Both the position numbers and the translations under genes were made by a program. This document shows, in pieces, positions 12,891-25,700 of a stretch of 64,000 bases of DNA. The number at the start of each line of letters is the position of its first letter. Positions within the stretch are counted from its first letter, which is position 1. The stretch is from Phalacrocorax aristotelis (Eukaryota > Chordata > Aves > Suliformes > Phalacrocoracidae): assembly GCF_949628215.1 (NCBI RefSeq), contig NC_134283.1:5325610-5389609 (forward strand), in the 5' to 3' direction. The notes under the pieces are model-generated. The model had not been told where the DNA came from and ran no database searches. It saw only the letters and a list, made by a program, of their open reading frames with translations.

Positions 12891-15800
12891 CAGGAGCGGA
12901 GGAGGTGACGCGATGGGCACTGTGCACGGGGGTCTCAGCAGCAATCCCCCCGTGCCCCGTCGCCTCATGCCTGCCAGCACTGCCCACCACTGGGCTGCAC
13001 GAGCGCAACTGCCACATCCTGCAGCCCCGACCACAGGACGCACATGCTAATTCCTGATCGGCTTTTAATGATTCCAAACCCCTCTACTGACTCAGGCGAC
13101 AGCTAAATTTATCCCAAGGTTAGGGTGACTCTGCTGTACTGAAATCTATTTAAAGTCAAAGCAAGCACTTCAGAATAACAAGTTGTTATACAACTCCAGA
13201 GACCAGGCAGCTTACCATCTTCTTTTTTTAATGTAAAAGGAAACATATTTCCGTATTTTGTAGGTGCTAATTATTGGGAACACCGTCAGATGGTTCAGCA
13301 AACTGAAAATGACAACATCAACCTGTTCAGTCCATTAAAATCTCTCCAGGATCGTGAGGGACATTGTCAGCCAAGTAATGCTGGCATCCCTGTGGTAAAG
13401 CCATCTTGCTTCTTATTAATGACTGGCTTTACAAATTAGCAGATTTTCTTAGCGTACACCGCTTCATCACATTATCCAGGAGGAGCACAGGCACAATGTA
13501 AGGAAACACAGAGGTTAAAAGAGAAGACTTTCACCCCAATGTGGGCTTAATGAAGAGAATGGATGAGCAAAATTCAAATAGGTCCCAGGCCACAGGGCCA
13601 AGATAAAATATTGGGAACAGCTTTCTCCTTGTCCAAGGACCACTGTGGGAGTTTAGAGAGAACACGGTGCAGATTCTGGACCGGTCTTTTGTGAGGGGAG
13701 CGGTACCATTTCAAAAAACTCCCAAGTCCCATCTTCAGGAGAAGCTAAGGAAAACAGCAACCCACAGACTGCCGTAATTCAGCTCTGGATAGTCATCTGG
13801 GGGAGTGAGGTGTTTAATACCTTGACCTGGACCTTAGCTCCTTTGTCCAGAAACGGAAGCCGGCTCCAGCCCTAAAAGCTGTAGAGATAAGTTAGTGCAG
13901 TGCTATGCCCAAGTCAATATACCATGGTATCTATTTCCACTAGTATTTATTACCTTGGCCGTGGTATTTCCCAAAAGCAGAAAGCAGCTGTGTATAACTT
14001 CCACACCAGAATTTCCAACTAGCCAGGACTGAAGGCAGAGAAAACTTGCATCTGTTTTCATCCATCCTGACAGACACATCCAAAACCATTTTGCTTTTGA
14101 AAATGTTGCTATAAAGCTGTTAATTCATTGTAGCCATGAGCCTTTCAAACCATCCAAATGCTGAATGTGACGGTCCTGGTATCTTACCCAGCTCATTGTG
14201 AGCAGGGTCCGCTCCTCCTTGAAGGACAGTAGCACTGGCTTTCCTGGGGACTGTCATAAAACAAACAATAGCTCATTGTCCTGATACTGACGGATCTCTA
14301 ATACTAAAACAATAATTATTTTTACACTTCCTTAGTATTTTCTGCACTCTCTTTGTCTCTGTGATGTTCTTGCGAGTATAAAAACCTACTGGGATGGATT
14401 GCAGATGGAGAGACAGCATTAATTTAAAACAGTGATGGAATAATGGCTATGACACAGGGGAGAAACACAGGGCTGTTATTTAAGTTAAGAGCAAAATTCC
14501 CATTGTTTTGTGTTTTAGGGCTGCGGAACATGTCCCAGGAATAGCACTTTTCCTCCTTTGGTATCCCCAGCTGCTTCATGTTAGTGTCTCTCAAGCTAAG
14601 CTGTTGTTCTGGGAACGTCGCAGACTCTTAGTATTCTTTATCTTTCATTTATGCCATCTTGTTTGCTCTCCTGGGCTGCGCTAAAGCAGGCTGACATTGC
14701 CAAAGAGATTTACTGCCTGTACTTTGTATAAACTTTAATTAGGTCTCCATTCATGTCTCTTACTTGACACTTACATAAGAAATCACTCATAAAGTACTAG
14801 CACAGTACGGAAATCAATACATGTCTTAAACGCACAGTGACTCCCAGGCTGAAATTAAGTGCCTTCTCTTACTCGGGTTGCGTCCACCTCCGCTTCATGG
14901 CACGGAGACGTATGGGTTTGCTCTGAGGGTTGCACTGCAGCCAGGCTCAACATCTGTTGGTCAAGTACAGGCATGGGTTGCCCCAAGCGCAAAGGTCTCA
15001 GCCCAGCTGGGGTGGTGTATTCCCCATCTCCCCTCATTTTGACATACAGCAGCTACAGCCGAGGAATCGTGCAGAAATTAAAGCTTTAAACAAGGAATTG
15101 TTTCTTTTTGTCACTTCAGTTTCATTTTATTAGACTTCCTGACAGCTCCAAGCTTCAGACATCGGTGGCAACGGTGGCTGAAAAGTACTATTATATTATT
15201 GTCACTTCAATTTTTGCTTGTGTTTCTAATAGAAATCTAAATGATTAGGTGTTTAACTTTCATGCTCCGTCAATGTGAAGCAGAAGAAAATACAACTGCC
15301 TACATTAAGGCCAAGCTCTCTGGAAATGGCATTTCTTGAGTGGGGATTTTCTTTCAACTGTTGGGTTATATGACTTTATTTGTCTCTCCCTGGGTGAGAG
15401 GGGCCTCCCGTTCACTGGGTAGATTATCTCCAGAGAGGGAAGGATGGATTATTGTTTTGTTTAGGGGTGAATACTTGGCTTGTGGCAGCCTGTAGCTGTG
15501 TGCCCTTGCACTTCCCAGCCAAGACCATTGCTGTCAGCAAGGGCAAGCTGTAAGCAAACTCTGGGTGAGTTTACATCCTAATGCCTGCGTTGTTATTCAT
15601 CTTGCAGGCTTGTGAGTACAGAATCTATAAGAAAAGGGGCTTCTGAAACTTAACCCCGCAAATTACATGGAGGAGAGCCCACTGCAGACTTTATTTCCAG
15701 GCAGTGGGGAGACAGATGTGAGAACCTTGTGGTTGCCTGGGCTGCCTCACTCCTGCGGGAACAGGGTGCCACCAAGTGTGCAAGACACACATGGATCTAC

Positions 15801-18800
15801 AGAGAAAACCAGCATCTGAAGTGTAATCACCTCCAGAAAAAGAATTTCTTCCATATGAAATTAATATCAAAAATTGTTAATAAATCCTGAAAAATATATG
15901 GCCTATCTAAACACATACTTGCAAAAATACAGGAATGTACATGACAGCTGCAGGGTTTTGTTTTTTATTTTTCAATAATAAATACATAATTGAACTCAAT
16001 TTACTCAATTTTTTTAATTTGTTTGCTTTTTTTTTTTTTAAACTAAGATTAACTGGGTGCATGCATCCAAACATGCTAAGAAGGCATCATTGGTCATTTA
16101 CTGAGTTTTCCTGCGTACTCTTCATTTCATTTTCTGTGTCCTTTTTTTCCTGGCTGTGACATTCAACTCCAGAGCTGTTTCTCCTTCTGCTTCCTGGCAC
16201 CTTGGTAGAGTCACTCACAACTTACACTGCAGGAGTCCCCTTTTGAGAAGGGACGAAACTTCACGAAGGGCAACTATTTTGACAACTGGGGGCTTCATGA
16301 GGACCCACAGAGCAGCCCATTTATGGAGGTGACTAAATCAGGGTTGGAAGCCTAACTTTTCACTCCCATTTGGACTCCCTTTTCTTGGACTAAAAACCAA
16401 AACTCTTTTTTGGCTTCAATGAATGGTCCCACAGGCTATTTTCCCCTCCTCAGAGATACCAGGCTATACAACCTTTCCACCAAGAAGCACTATTTCATTT
16501 GATCTGAAATAATCACACTGTAATCAACAGGCTAGCTCCCAGTACAACTCGCTGTGTGACACAAGGAGCCGCGCTGTTTTAAAAAGCAGAAATGAAAGAC
16601 TACAGTTCCTGTATCTGGACATTCAAAATCGACATTCAAAGCCTCAACATCAGGGGTCAACTTTGAAAATGTAGATCTTAAAATCTGGAAAACTTTGGGG
16701 GGATTCCCATTCTTACAGTTCAGAGGAAAGAAGTCCCTCGGCACACAAGCACACCCGGTAGATAATCTCATGCTGGAAATTAATTTGTAAGCAGTGTAAT
16801 AGTTCCATTAATAAGATTAATGCCAGGTACATCTCTATAGATTACTGAAAAGACAAAGCGGCCTGGTCCATGCAATTAGAATGAGATACCTGCATTAATT
16901 AGGATGCTCACCTGACAGTAATGGTTACATCAAACAGCTCAAAGAACTCAATCTCCTCCTCTGGTCTCATAATTCTTTCTCGTTTGTGCTGTCAATAGCT
17001 TTATCAGTGTTCTTATATCATTTACATTCAGAAAGAATAATAGTGTTGTTCTGACATGCAAGTACAAAGTCCTTTCTTTCTCCATCTTGATTCTGATCTA
17101 AGTGATAATCAAATATTCAGTATCAGTTTCTGTATTGGCTTATTTGAATTATGGAAAAATCCAGAGGTCTGGTTGGTGTGAAATAAGGCCATGTTGGCTC
17201 ACCTTGCTCAGACACCAGCCACTCTTCCCCTTCAGATGAAAGCACAAACCACCGTAGCAGATTTCAGCATGGTGTCTGCACGTTTCCCTCCATTAAGTAA
17301 ATTAAGGAGGCCAAATAACAACCAAGGCAGGAGATAATATAATCAAGAAATTTTCCTAAATACTATAAAACAAAATCAAATAACACACAGAGAATGCAGC
17401 TCAGGCCCACAGTGTGCTGGTGCTCAGAGCTTTACCTCCACAGCAGGGCACCCCGCCTGCCCCGCAGCAGCCATGTGTTCCCTGGCTTTGTGCAAGGGCC
17501 GTGCAAATTTCTGGATCCTGCTGATGCATGAGTATGGATGAGGCCACCGGCACCGGACAGCGCTACCTTGCTTGTGTACCTTGCAGCGTTACCTTGCTTG
17601 CTTGTGGGCATGCCCCTGTTTTTTTTCAAGGAGTTTACAATCATGCGTGAGTCTCCACTTGCCCTGTTCTGCAGCATTAGTAGGAGGGTTTCTGTCATGC
17701 AGTGAGTTAAGCACCGGAGTGCCACATCACCCTAACAACCATCCTTGGGAAAGGAAATCACTCTGTTCTGCTCTGCTGTACTCATTCCCAATTACAAGCC
17801 AAATACCTCAGTCATGAATGTCAAAACAGATACTATCTGGTTAAAAGATACAAGATAGGAGCAGTTAAGCCATAAGCTGTCATGCACCCTGATGTGATTG
17901 ACAGGAAAGCTGTATTCTGATGGTACGGGGGAATTAGCTTAATACTTAAGGTGAAGTGATGACTGCTTAGCAGAGCCCCTGTTGTTCTACATTAGACGTA
18001 ATGCTGGCAGTGTTACTGCTACCACATGCTATTTTCTTTTGTTTGTGTTTTTTTTTTATAGATTACCACGTTTTTGTATCTTTCTGAAAATGTGTTGGGC
18101 CTCTAACCTGCTGTGATTAATTTTCAAAAACCAAAGATACAATTTAAGCTAAAGAAATGCTCTGGGTTTTGTCTCTGTATCACACGAACCACATTGTGTT
18201 CAAACCCACCAGTCACCTTTGGGGGACTGGTACCCTGGGTTCCCTTGAACAGCGCGACCTATAAACAGCGCAGTGCTCCTTTGATTTGTCTGCACAGCGT
18301 TTTGGCCATCACTAGTTATGCCCAGCTGTGAGATTAATGTGTCATTCTTGTTATGTCAGAATTACTGGCATGCTGTTCTGCTCGTTTTGCTGAGTTACAG
18401 GAGCTGCTGGGCAGCACTGGATTGTCTCCAACAGAGATGAAAGGAAGTATCAGGTGAGCTAGAACTGGGGAATTTGTGCTTGAGATTTCAACTCTGAAGC
18501 TCTCAGAGTCACCTGCTTTGTTTTGCCAGGCACGAGAATCATTTCTGCATTGTCCTCTATTGTGAAGGTATTTGCTGAGGGCGTACAAATGAGAGGGAAT
18601 GGCCAGGTCAGCCAAAACCAGTCTACCCACATGGTCACCCCAAGCCCTGATCTGTCCTAACAAACTGGTGAACCCACCTTTTTCCCCCTCTACCCATGAA
18701 GCCATTGAGCAGGAGGGTGGCTGAGGGCTGACACAGGTCTGTGCTCAGAGCAAGGGGCTCCATCCGTACCCTCCGTGCGGATCACGAGCACACGCCACAG

Positions 18801-21800
18801 AAATAGATGAGTGCAGTAGCACAGCAGCATGAGGAAGGCATCCTTGTGCTCATGGGGAGATGTGGATTTCCACTGGTGTAATGACTTCTAGAATAAGAGT
18901 AGAAGAAATAACTAAAAACACCCCAAACCGTAGTAGTTGGATGTTAAGTCCTTCATCCAGCTTTGAAACCCCTCCAATCAGCTATGCTGAGAAGTGTCCT
19001 CCTTCCAGCCCACACACCTGTGGTTTGTAACGCTCCCCCATGGAAATTCAGAAATTGTTTACTGAGTGGAGGAAAAATTGTAAAGATCTTTGGATGGTTG
19101 TGTGCCTAATTAGAAAAAAAAAATCTTAAAAAACAGTCAGGGGTTTGTCAGCACCTTTTTGCAAATCGGAACTGCCATTTCTTGTGTCTTCATGCCCGAG
19201 CATATTGGGCATATTTGCGGCACACTGGAGACACAAATCTGAACCCCTTGCATACTTGGCCAGTAAGGCTGGAATATCAAGTCTAATCCCAGATACAGCA
19301 AATTTTGTAGAGACCTTGCTCTAACCTATCTCTATGAGTGTCAAATCCTGCTCTGGATATTTCCAGATCAGCACACATTTGGGGTCAATTTGCACCTTTC
19401 AGACTGAAAGTGAAATCTGGCTTTTTGCTGAGAGCACTTTCCCTCAGGCACTCAGGTACCTCAGTAAGAGCCTCAGCAAAGCCGGGGTGCTGGAAGGAGC
19501 ATGAGCTTTTGTATCCTGCTCTTCAACCACGTTTTTCACGGTACCTGGACATGCCAAGCAGTTGCAGACGCTTCCCACACTGGCGCAGGTGTGCACCAGG
19601 GACCTGCTGTTCAAACTCGGGTGTCTGTGATGCTTAAACTTCTATGTTTCTCCAAGATATATTTGAACTCTGTCCATGGTGTTTGTTGAACAGCGAGGTA
19701 TTTGGATAGCATTCGAGTTTGCTATGTTTGAAATGTTCTCACTCTGCATAAATTTGTCATGACTAAAGATTATATTAAACATAAACTCGCACAGGGAAAT
19801 CACGCAGCCAGCCTTCCCTCCCCCATGCACACTCAAACAGACTTGCTAAGTGCACAGACAAGGAACCTTTTCAGTCCAAGTTCATGATTCAGTGAATCAA
19901 TCCTGAAATGCAATTCTGGTCCTGAAAGTGAGAGATGCTCTCATTTTACTCCCATATCTGCAGAGTTTTACTTCTTTTTTTGTTCCTTCTTTTTCTGCCT
20001 TAGTGTTTTGCCCTGATGGGGCTTGTTCTTCATTGCAAATAATTACATACTTGATAAAAGAAAATCTGGGGGCAGTCTGAAAGATATCTTAGGAAGCCTT
20101 GAATGTTGCCAGAAGGCCTGAGGAGGAACAATTTAGCTGGCAGATAAATCGTTGTAATAAGTGACCTGACATTTCTTTCCTGTTTGACCATGTTGCACAG
20201 TGAAAACTGACAAAATCCTGCTCCAACTGAAAATATTTTCTCCTGGTTCTGTAGCTGGTTGATCCTTAAAAAGACCCAGATTTTCTTTCCCACAGCAGAA
20301 GAGCTCAGCTGTAGCTGTGCACTCATTATTCCCAGCTGGCTGGCGTTACGATTCAGCTGTTCCTATTCCGGGCTATTGTTCTAGTTCACCTTAAACCAGT
20401 TACACTAAAAACATCTTCAAGAATGGCAGTGGCACCATTTTCTGGGCAGTTGAGGACTCCAAAGCATGACAGCCAAATAGGCAGATAGAGTTAATCTGCA
20501 AAAGTCAGCTCAAAATCAACAAGATGATGCATTCCAGGTGAGAAGATGCTGAATAGTTGTTTTAAAATGCCTTGGGATTAGACAAAATGTACTTCCCATC
20601 CCATTCACCTAGAATAAGTGATTGGTGCTTTCTGCATGACTGAGTTTCATTTCACATCTATGTTGCATATTAAGGTTCACCTGCACTTGTATTTTTTTAT
20701 TTCAGTCTGCAGACTATTTTGGAAAGTTTTTTTTTTAAATAAAAGAGTTTCAGCACAGAGGGCAACTGGAGCAAATAGTTCTCCGGGACGTGCCTCCTGT
20801 TAAAGAGCTTTGCTTGTAAAGAGAATTGTCTTTTTGGGGAGGATGGATGAAATGCACCACGTCAGAGGGAAGCCAGAGAAGTTTGCTGTGGGATATAAGT
20901 GGTCTGCAACCCTGACAGCTCACCTGAGGGTGCAGGAGCGAACCTTTGCTAGTGCCATCACTGGATAGTCCAGCAATGTGTGGGCAGCTGCATAAAACAG
21001 CATTATTTGGGAGGGGAAATAAATAATACTAGCTCACTCCCACAGTAAATTGGTTAGCTCCAAGATTAATGATTAATGAATAAAAGGTTAGCAAGCTAAG
21101 TAAAGAGAAAATGCATGGACTTCTTTATTTAAGTTCCTTCCAGTTCATTTGGACAGTATATGCACACTGAAGGCAGGCAGACTGAATTTAAGGGTTATTT
21201 TCCTTTGTCTTTGCCAGACCTTTAATTAAATCTTCTGTATTCAGGATCTCCTTTAAGAACTAAGTGCAAAAGTGTGAAGGAGAAGGGCTGCCACAGTGGT
21301 CCGGGCTTGGAGGGCTCAGTGTCAGAGCACCATGAGGATAATGACAGGCTTCATCTCCAGAAAGGGCATGGACTGTGCATGACTTCCCTGAAACTTCTTT
21401 GCCTAGTCTTCTACACCCGGCATGTGGGGCTGACTGCTCTCATCTGAACTCAAGATGGAAGAACTCGGGTTGCGTCTCACACTGCGTGCCCAACTGCTAA
21501 TTTGCAGTCTAAACACCTTCATATTTTCCAAACTCTCTGCTCTCTGGGATGCAAACCTGATTTCCTTGTTTACCATCAGCTGTTAAGTTTCCCACAACAA
21601 AACTCAGCCCATGCTGGGAAAACCCTTACCACCTGTGTCTGTTAGTCCCACGCTTTCCCAGGGGCACCCTCCGCTGCAAATAAATCTGTCAGTCTCTGAG
21701 GTTACTAATAATTTCAATGCATAATTAGTATAATGATGGGGGGTGGGGGGGAAGCATAAAGATATACATTTTGCCTCTAGTAATTCCTCCATCTGTTGAT

Positions 21801-24800
21801 AGGCCTAGCAGGGTGTGATGCTCAGCCTCTACAGATTTCAAATTAAAGGTTTGCCAAGATACTTAACTGAGTTAAAGGCAAATCAAATACAGCAGCTTTA
21901 GGAAATGACAGCAACCACCCCATTGTTTGACTTCCACAGTCTCTATTTCAAGCCTTCTGATTCTTAAGCAAAGCAAGATTCAGCTTAGTATTTTAACAGT
22001 ATGAGATTCAGAGCATCGATTATGTGTGGGACAACTCGTTTTCTGAGGTCAGAGGGACTTCACTGCAGCTTGCCAATGCCCAGGATACTCTCATATAATG
22101 TTAGGTGTGTTCAAGTACTTTTTAACCAGCACTTGGGTCCCAGTTATGGAAATCACTTCCAAAACTTTTTTTAAACCTTTCCGTTGATACGAATAAATAG
22201 TAATAAAGTATTTTACACATTAATGAATACAAGGGTGGCATAAGTTGTCCAAGAGTGATAAAGAGAAAGTAATGCCTTTTCCTACATAGTTAATGACTCG
22301 TGAAATGGCATATGGATGAATTAGCAGTCACAAACATACAGGTAGGTGAGCAATTTTCTAAATGCAATATTGATTTTAAAGATTAACAATGTTTTCAGAG
22401 CTTGTGTACAGCCAAGAGTTTTCACCAGATGTCCAAATACCTAGCTGTGTAGCTAAAATGAGGACTTAAATAAGAATCTGAGTTGAAATAAACGTCCTAT
22501 TTCCTACTCTCTAATCTTGTTTGAAGCTCTGGGAGTCCCACAGTTCTCAACACTGGTTGGTAGTCAACAAGCAAATAAAGCCTATGTTGGATTAGTGGAT
22601 TTTATTCCCCCCTTAGGACCTGAACATTTTTTCTTTTCTTTACTGTTCAGACTGAAACACTTACTGCATAATAACAACAACCTGAGTCAGATGCAAGATG
22701 CATAACTGTGAAAAATATGTTCATTGCTTCCCATGCAGCCTGCCAGTTTGGGAAAGAGAGAGCCTGGCTTACGTTCAAGGTTTGGGGATTGTATCATAAT
22801 TTTGAATGGAGCCCAGGATGCATCTGAAATGGGAAAGTCGAAGAGCCAGGGGGCTTTATAATATTAAAAGCACTACTTGAAAAATATGATATGGGCAAGG
22901 AAAAAAATCAATCAGGTGAAAGCTGTAATTAGTCCGTGTGAGCTCCTTGCAAGAAGGACCATGCTGTACTCGTGGTGTGTATAGTACTGAGCTAGTGCCA
23001 GCTCTGCTTACTCTCCCTGTGCTGCCTCGCTCGGCAGCCCATCAGAGTGGACCACAGGGACCAGCTTCCTTGTTCTAGAGGAATAGAATTGGTGAAATCA
23101 AGCCTATAGCCAATCCCTTGCTTTAATCTTCTCTCTTTTGTATGACAGACCCCCAGCTTGGATCTCTACACCCAAAGATGTTGTTCTGGTTTTACTTAGG
23201 AGACAGCTGACAGGAGAAAACACTTGGTTTCTGAGCTCTGTGGGTGGTTCCAGCTGAGCTTGTCTTGACGGCGAGTAATATGCAATTCTGAAATAAATGC
23301 CCCTTCATTCATTTATATAGGAAATAATTACAGATGTATACAAACATATAATGCACACGTGCAGAGATCAGCACATATTAATGCAAACTGTCTTTATTCT
23401 GACATAGCAGGAAAGTTCATCTAAGCTCCACCTCCCCCGTCGCCTTGATTTTAACTGTGCCCAAAAGCATGTGTCCCGACACAGTACAGAGAGGCAAGAA
23501 TCGGTGATATTTTCCAGATGTAAACTCACAATCCCCAGCAGTCTGTCATCATGTTTAGTGATGGAGCCAGTCAAGATAGGTTCTCGACTGAAGGGCTGGC
23601 AAGCTCAAAGTCTTCTCCTAGGGGTTTCTGTGAGACTTGCTATGGATTGAATGTTCTCTGGACTTTCTATGTTTTTTCTTGATGAGGAAAGATTTTCAGT
23701 GACTTTTCCTACTGGTTGTAAAAAGCTAAAATTCGGTTGTTTGTGCTAATATGGCATCATAACTTTTTTTGCAACTGTCATCATAGAGAGCTTTGATACT
23801 GTTTTTGGTGGGCTCAATAGAAATAAAAATAGAATAAACTCTTGAAGGGTAAGCCTGTAGGAATGCCTTCCCTCTCTGGCTGTGGCAATGACTTTATAGC
23901 ACTGCAGACTGCCATTCAGGCAGAAGCACCTCTTCACAAAAGATATGAATCTCACATTCTCACTTGTTTCTTCTGTAAGAGCTGAACAACAATTTATTAT
24001 CCAGGAGCTGGTATCTGAGCCTGCATCCCACACGCAGACACCCCAGTTCAGTATTGGCACCTGTTTCAGCACTGTGCAATGTGGAGATGCCAAGCTCCCC
24101 ATGACACATCACCATCCCCAAGAATGCTGGCCCCGGGTACCACCACCCCTGCAGTCCTGCTGGCACGGGGACAACATCTCTCTCATGGTTTTGTTCCATG
24201 GAGCCAGTGCCGAAAGTCATACCACTGCAACTGCTAAAGGAGGAAGAGGATTTCCTTCTGCTATGTCTGAAAAAAGAAATAAAGTCTGAGCCCTGGCTGT
24301 TCTCTGACCAGGCTCTGGTCCCCACCAGTAGCCAGAGGTTCAGATCTTCAATATAGCCTTTATTCAGTGATCCTGTTTGTACAGTTTGTGCTGGTTTGTG
24401 TAGCTTCCCAGTGGTTCCTAGCTAGATTTTGAGACCATTGATGATAGAAGCCAGGAAAATTTGGCACAATAAGCTACCTATTTTTAATTTTTCTCAAGAC
24501 AACTAACCCTATTCCATAAGCACAGCCTGCTGACATCTCTTGTCTGTTTTTTTCTCTTCGTTAAACCTTCTTGAACATCATCTGTCTCATTCCAAGAATG
24601 CCATGAAGCAGCCTCTTCCCTGGGTAACACTTCCTTGGTCTGGCTCAACTTCTAGAAGTTATTTTCATATTCTGCCTGTACTAATTCTCTACTTGGAGGA
24701 AAAGACTGAGAAATAAAGAGGTTTAAGCTTACATATTTTAGCTCACACATATAGTAGCCAAAGACTATGGCTGATCCAGATCTTTCTGCTGGTGCACAGT

Positions 24801-25174
24801 AGCAACCTGTTGTGCCATCATGGTACATTAACTGTGCTTCTAACCTCTCAATCTGGTGCTTCAACTGCCTTTGAAGGTGCAGACTTCCTTCTCTGCACAG
24901 CCTTGCCATTTGACCGTTTCATCAATGTATAAATGAACATTTCCTGAGGACTTTCAGTTCTCCACATGAACACTGGGCATCTTGAAAACTCCAGAGAAAC
25001 AGCTATGCGTAGATAGATGCCCTATCAGTCAAGGTCAGGCTGTTTTCCACATTTTAGAGACGATGAAATGAAAATACTTTCCTAATTTTCCTCATAAAGG
25101 AGATGTTCTGCTTCCATTTTCGCCTGCTTTCACCAAAAAGAGGGGTTGAGCTTGGTATCATACAGCAGTCCCCT
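12891..25174. other. Intergenic, no gene recognised
   Basis: This is AT-rich DNA without recognisable exons or RNA genes. It contains an ATTA-rich patch at 16770-16930 described under findings. A long T run near 16030 and an A run near 19109 are the only simple repeats of note. Confidence 0.6.
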
Positions 25175-25700
25175 TGTTGTCTGAAAAGAGGATTCGTCAT
25201 CTGGTGTGCAATGAGTCAATAATCACACACTCAGGAGAGATGTTGCTTATTTGTTTCAGGGTTGCACAAGCCTGGCTGCTTGGTGGTTTTCCACAAATCA
25301 AGCACACCGAAGCCAGCTCCTTCGTTATATTTTTACAATAAATTCATACATATTCCGCCTATCTAATACATATTCATTCTAGTCTATATAGGTTGTTTAA
25401 TGGCATTAAGTCACTCCTCTTGGCTCCACTTCAGATGCTTCTGAGCATGTCTTCCTCTCTTTGGGGGCCCTTGATGGTCTCTGGTGGTCTTTACAGATAA
25501 AGTACCCCAAGCATTTTTATCCCATATGGTCATGTGTCACCTAAGGACAACTCAAGGCTATTTTCCCTTGCCAACTCTCCTTTATTTTCTTCCAAAAGGA
25601 ACGTTTACTTGATTAAATGGATAACATTGATGGTCAAGATATCCTGTCTTTAACCTTAGGTTAAATATTAAAATATCACACGCTACATAAGCAATGCTTG
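25175..25700 (-). mobile_element. Probable ERV-type LTR, minus strand (5' boundary uncertain)
   Basis: Read on the minus strand, the block has LTR-like order: a TATATA box (25385-25390), a polyadenylation-like AAATAAG (25246-25252) about 140 bases later, and a U5-like stretch ending near TGTTGTCTG (25175 on +), about 75 bases beyond. The text GCTTGTGCAACCCTGAAAC and TTATTGACTCATTGCACACC fits avian LTRs as I remember them. Similar non-coding sequence continues toward 26160 and may be part of the element. No ERV genes or primer-binding site are visible. This is pattern recognition, not a search result. Confidence 0.45.

Noticed and set aside
17927..17960. String resembling a mitochondrial tRNA start (AATTAGCTTAATACTTAAGG)
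   Set aside because: No cloverleaf follows and the flanks are not mitochondrial, so a nuclear mitochondrial insert is not supported.
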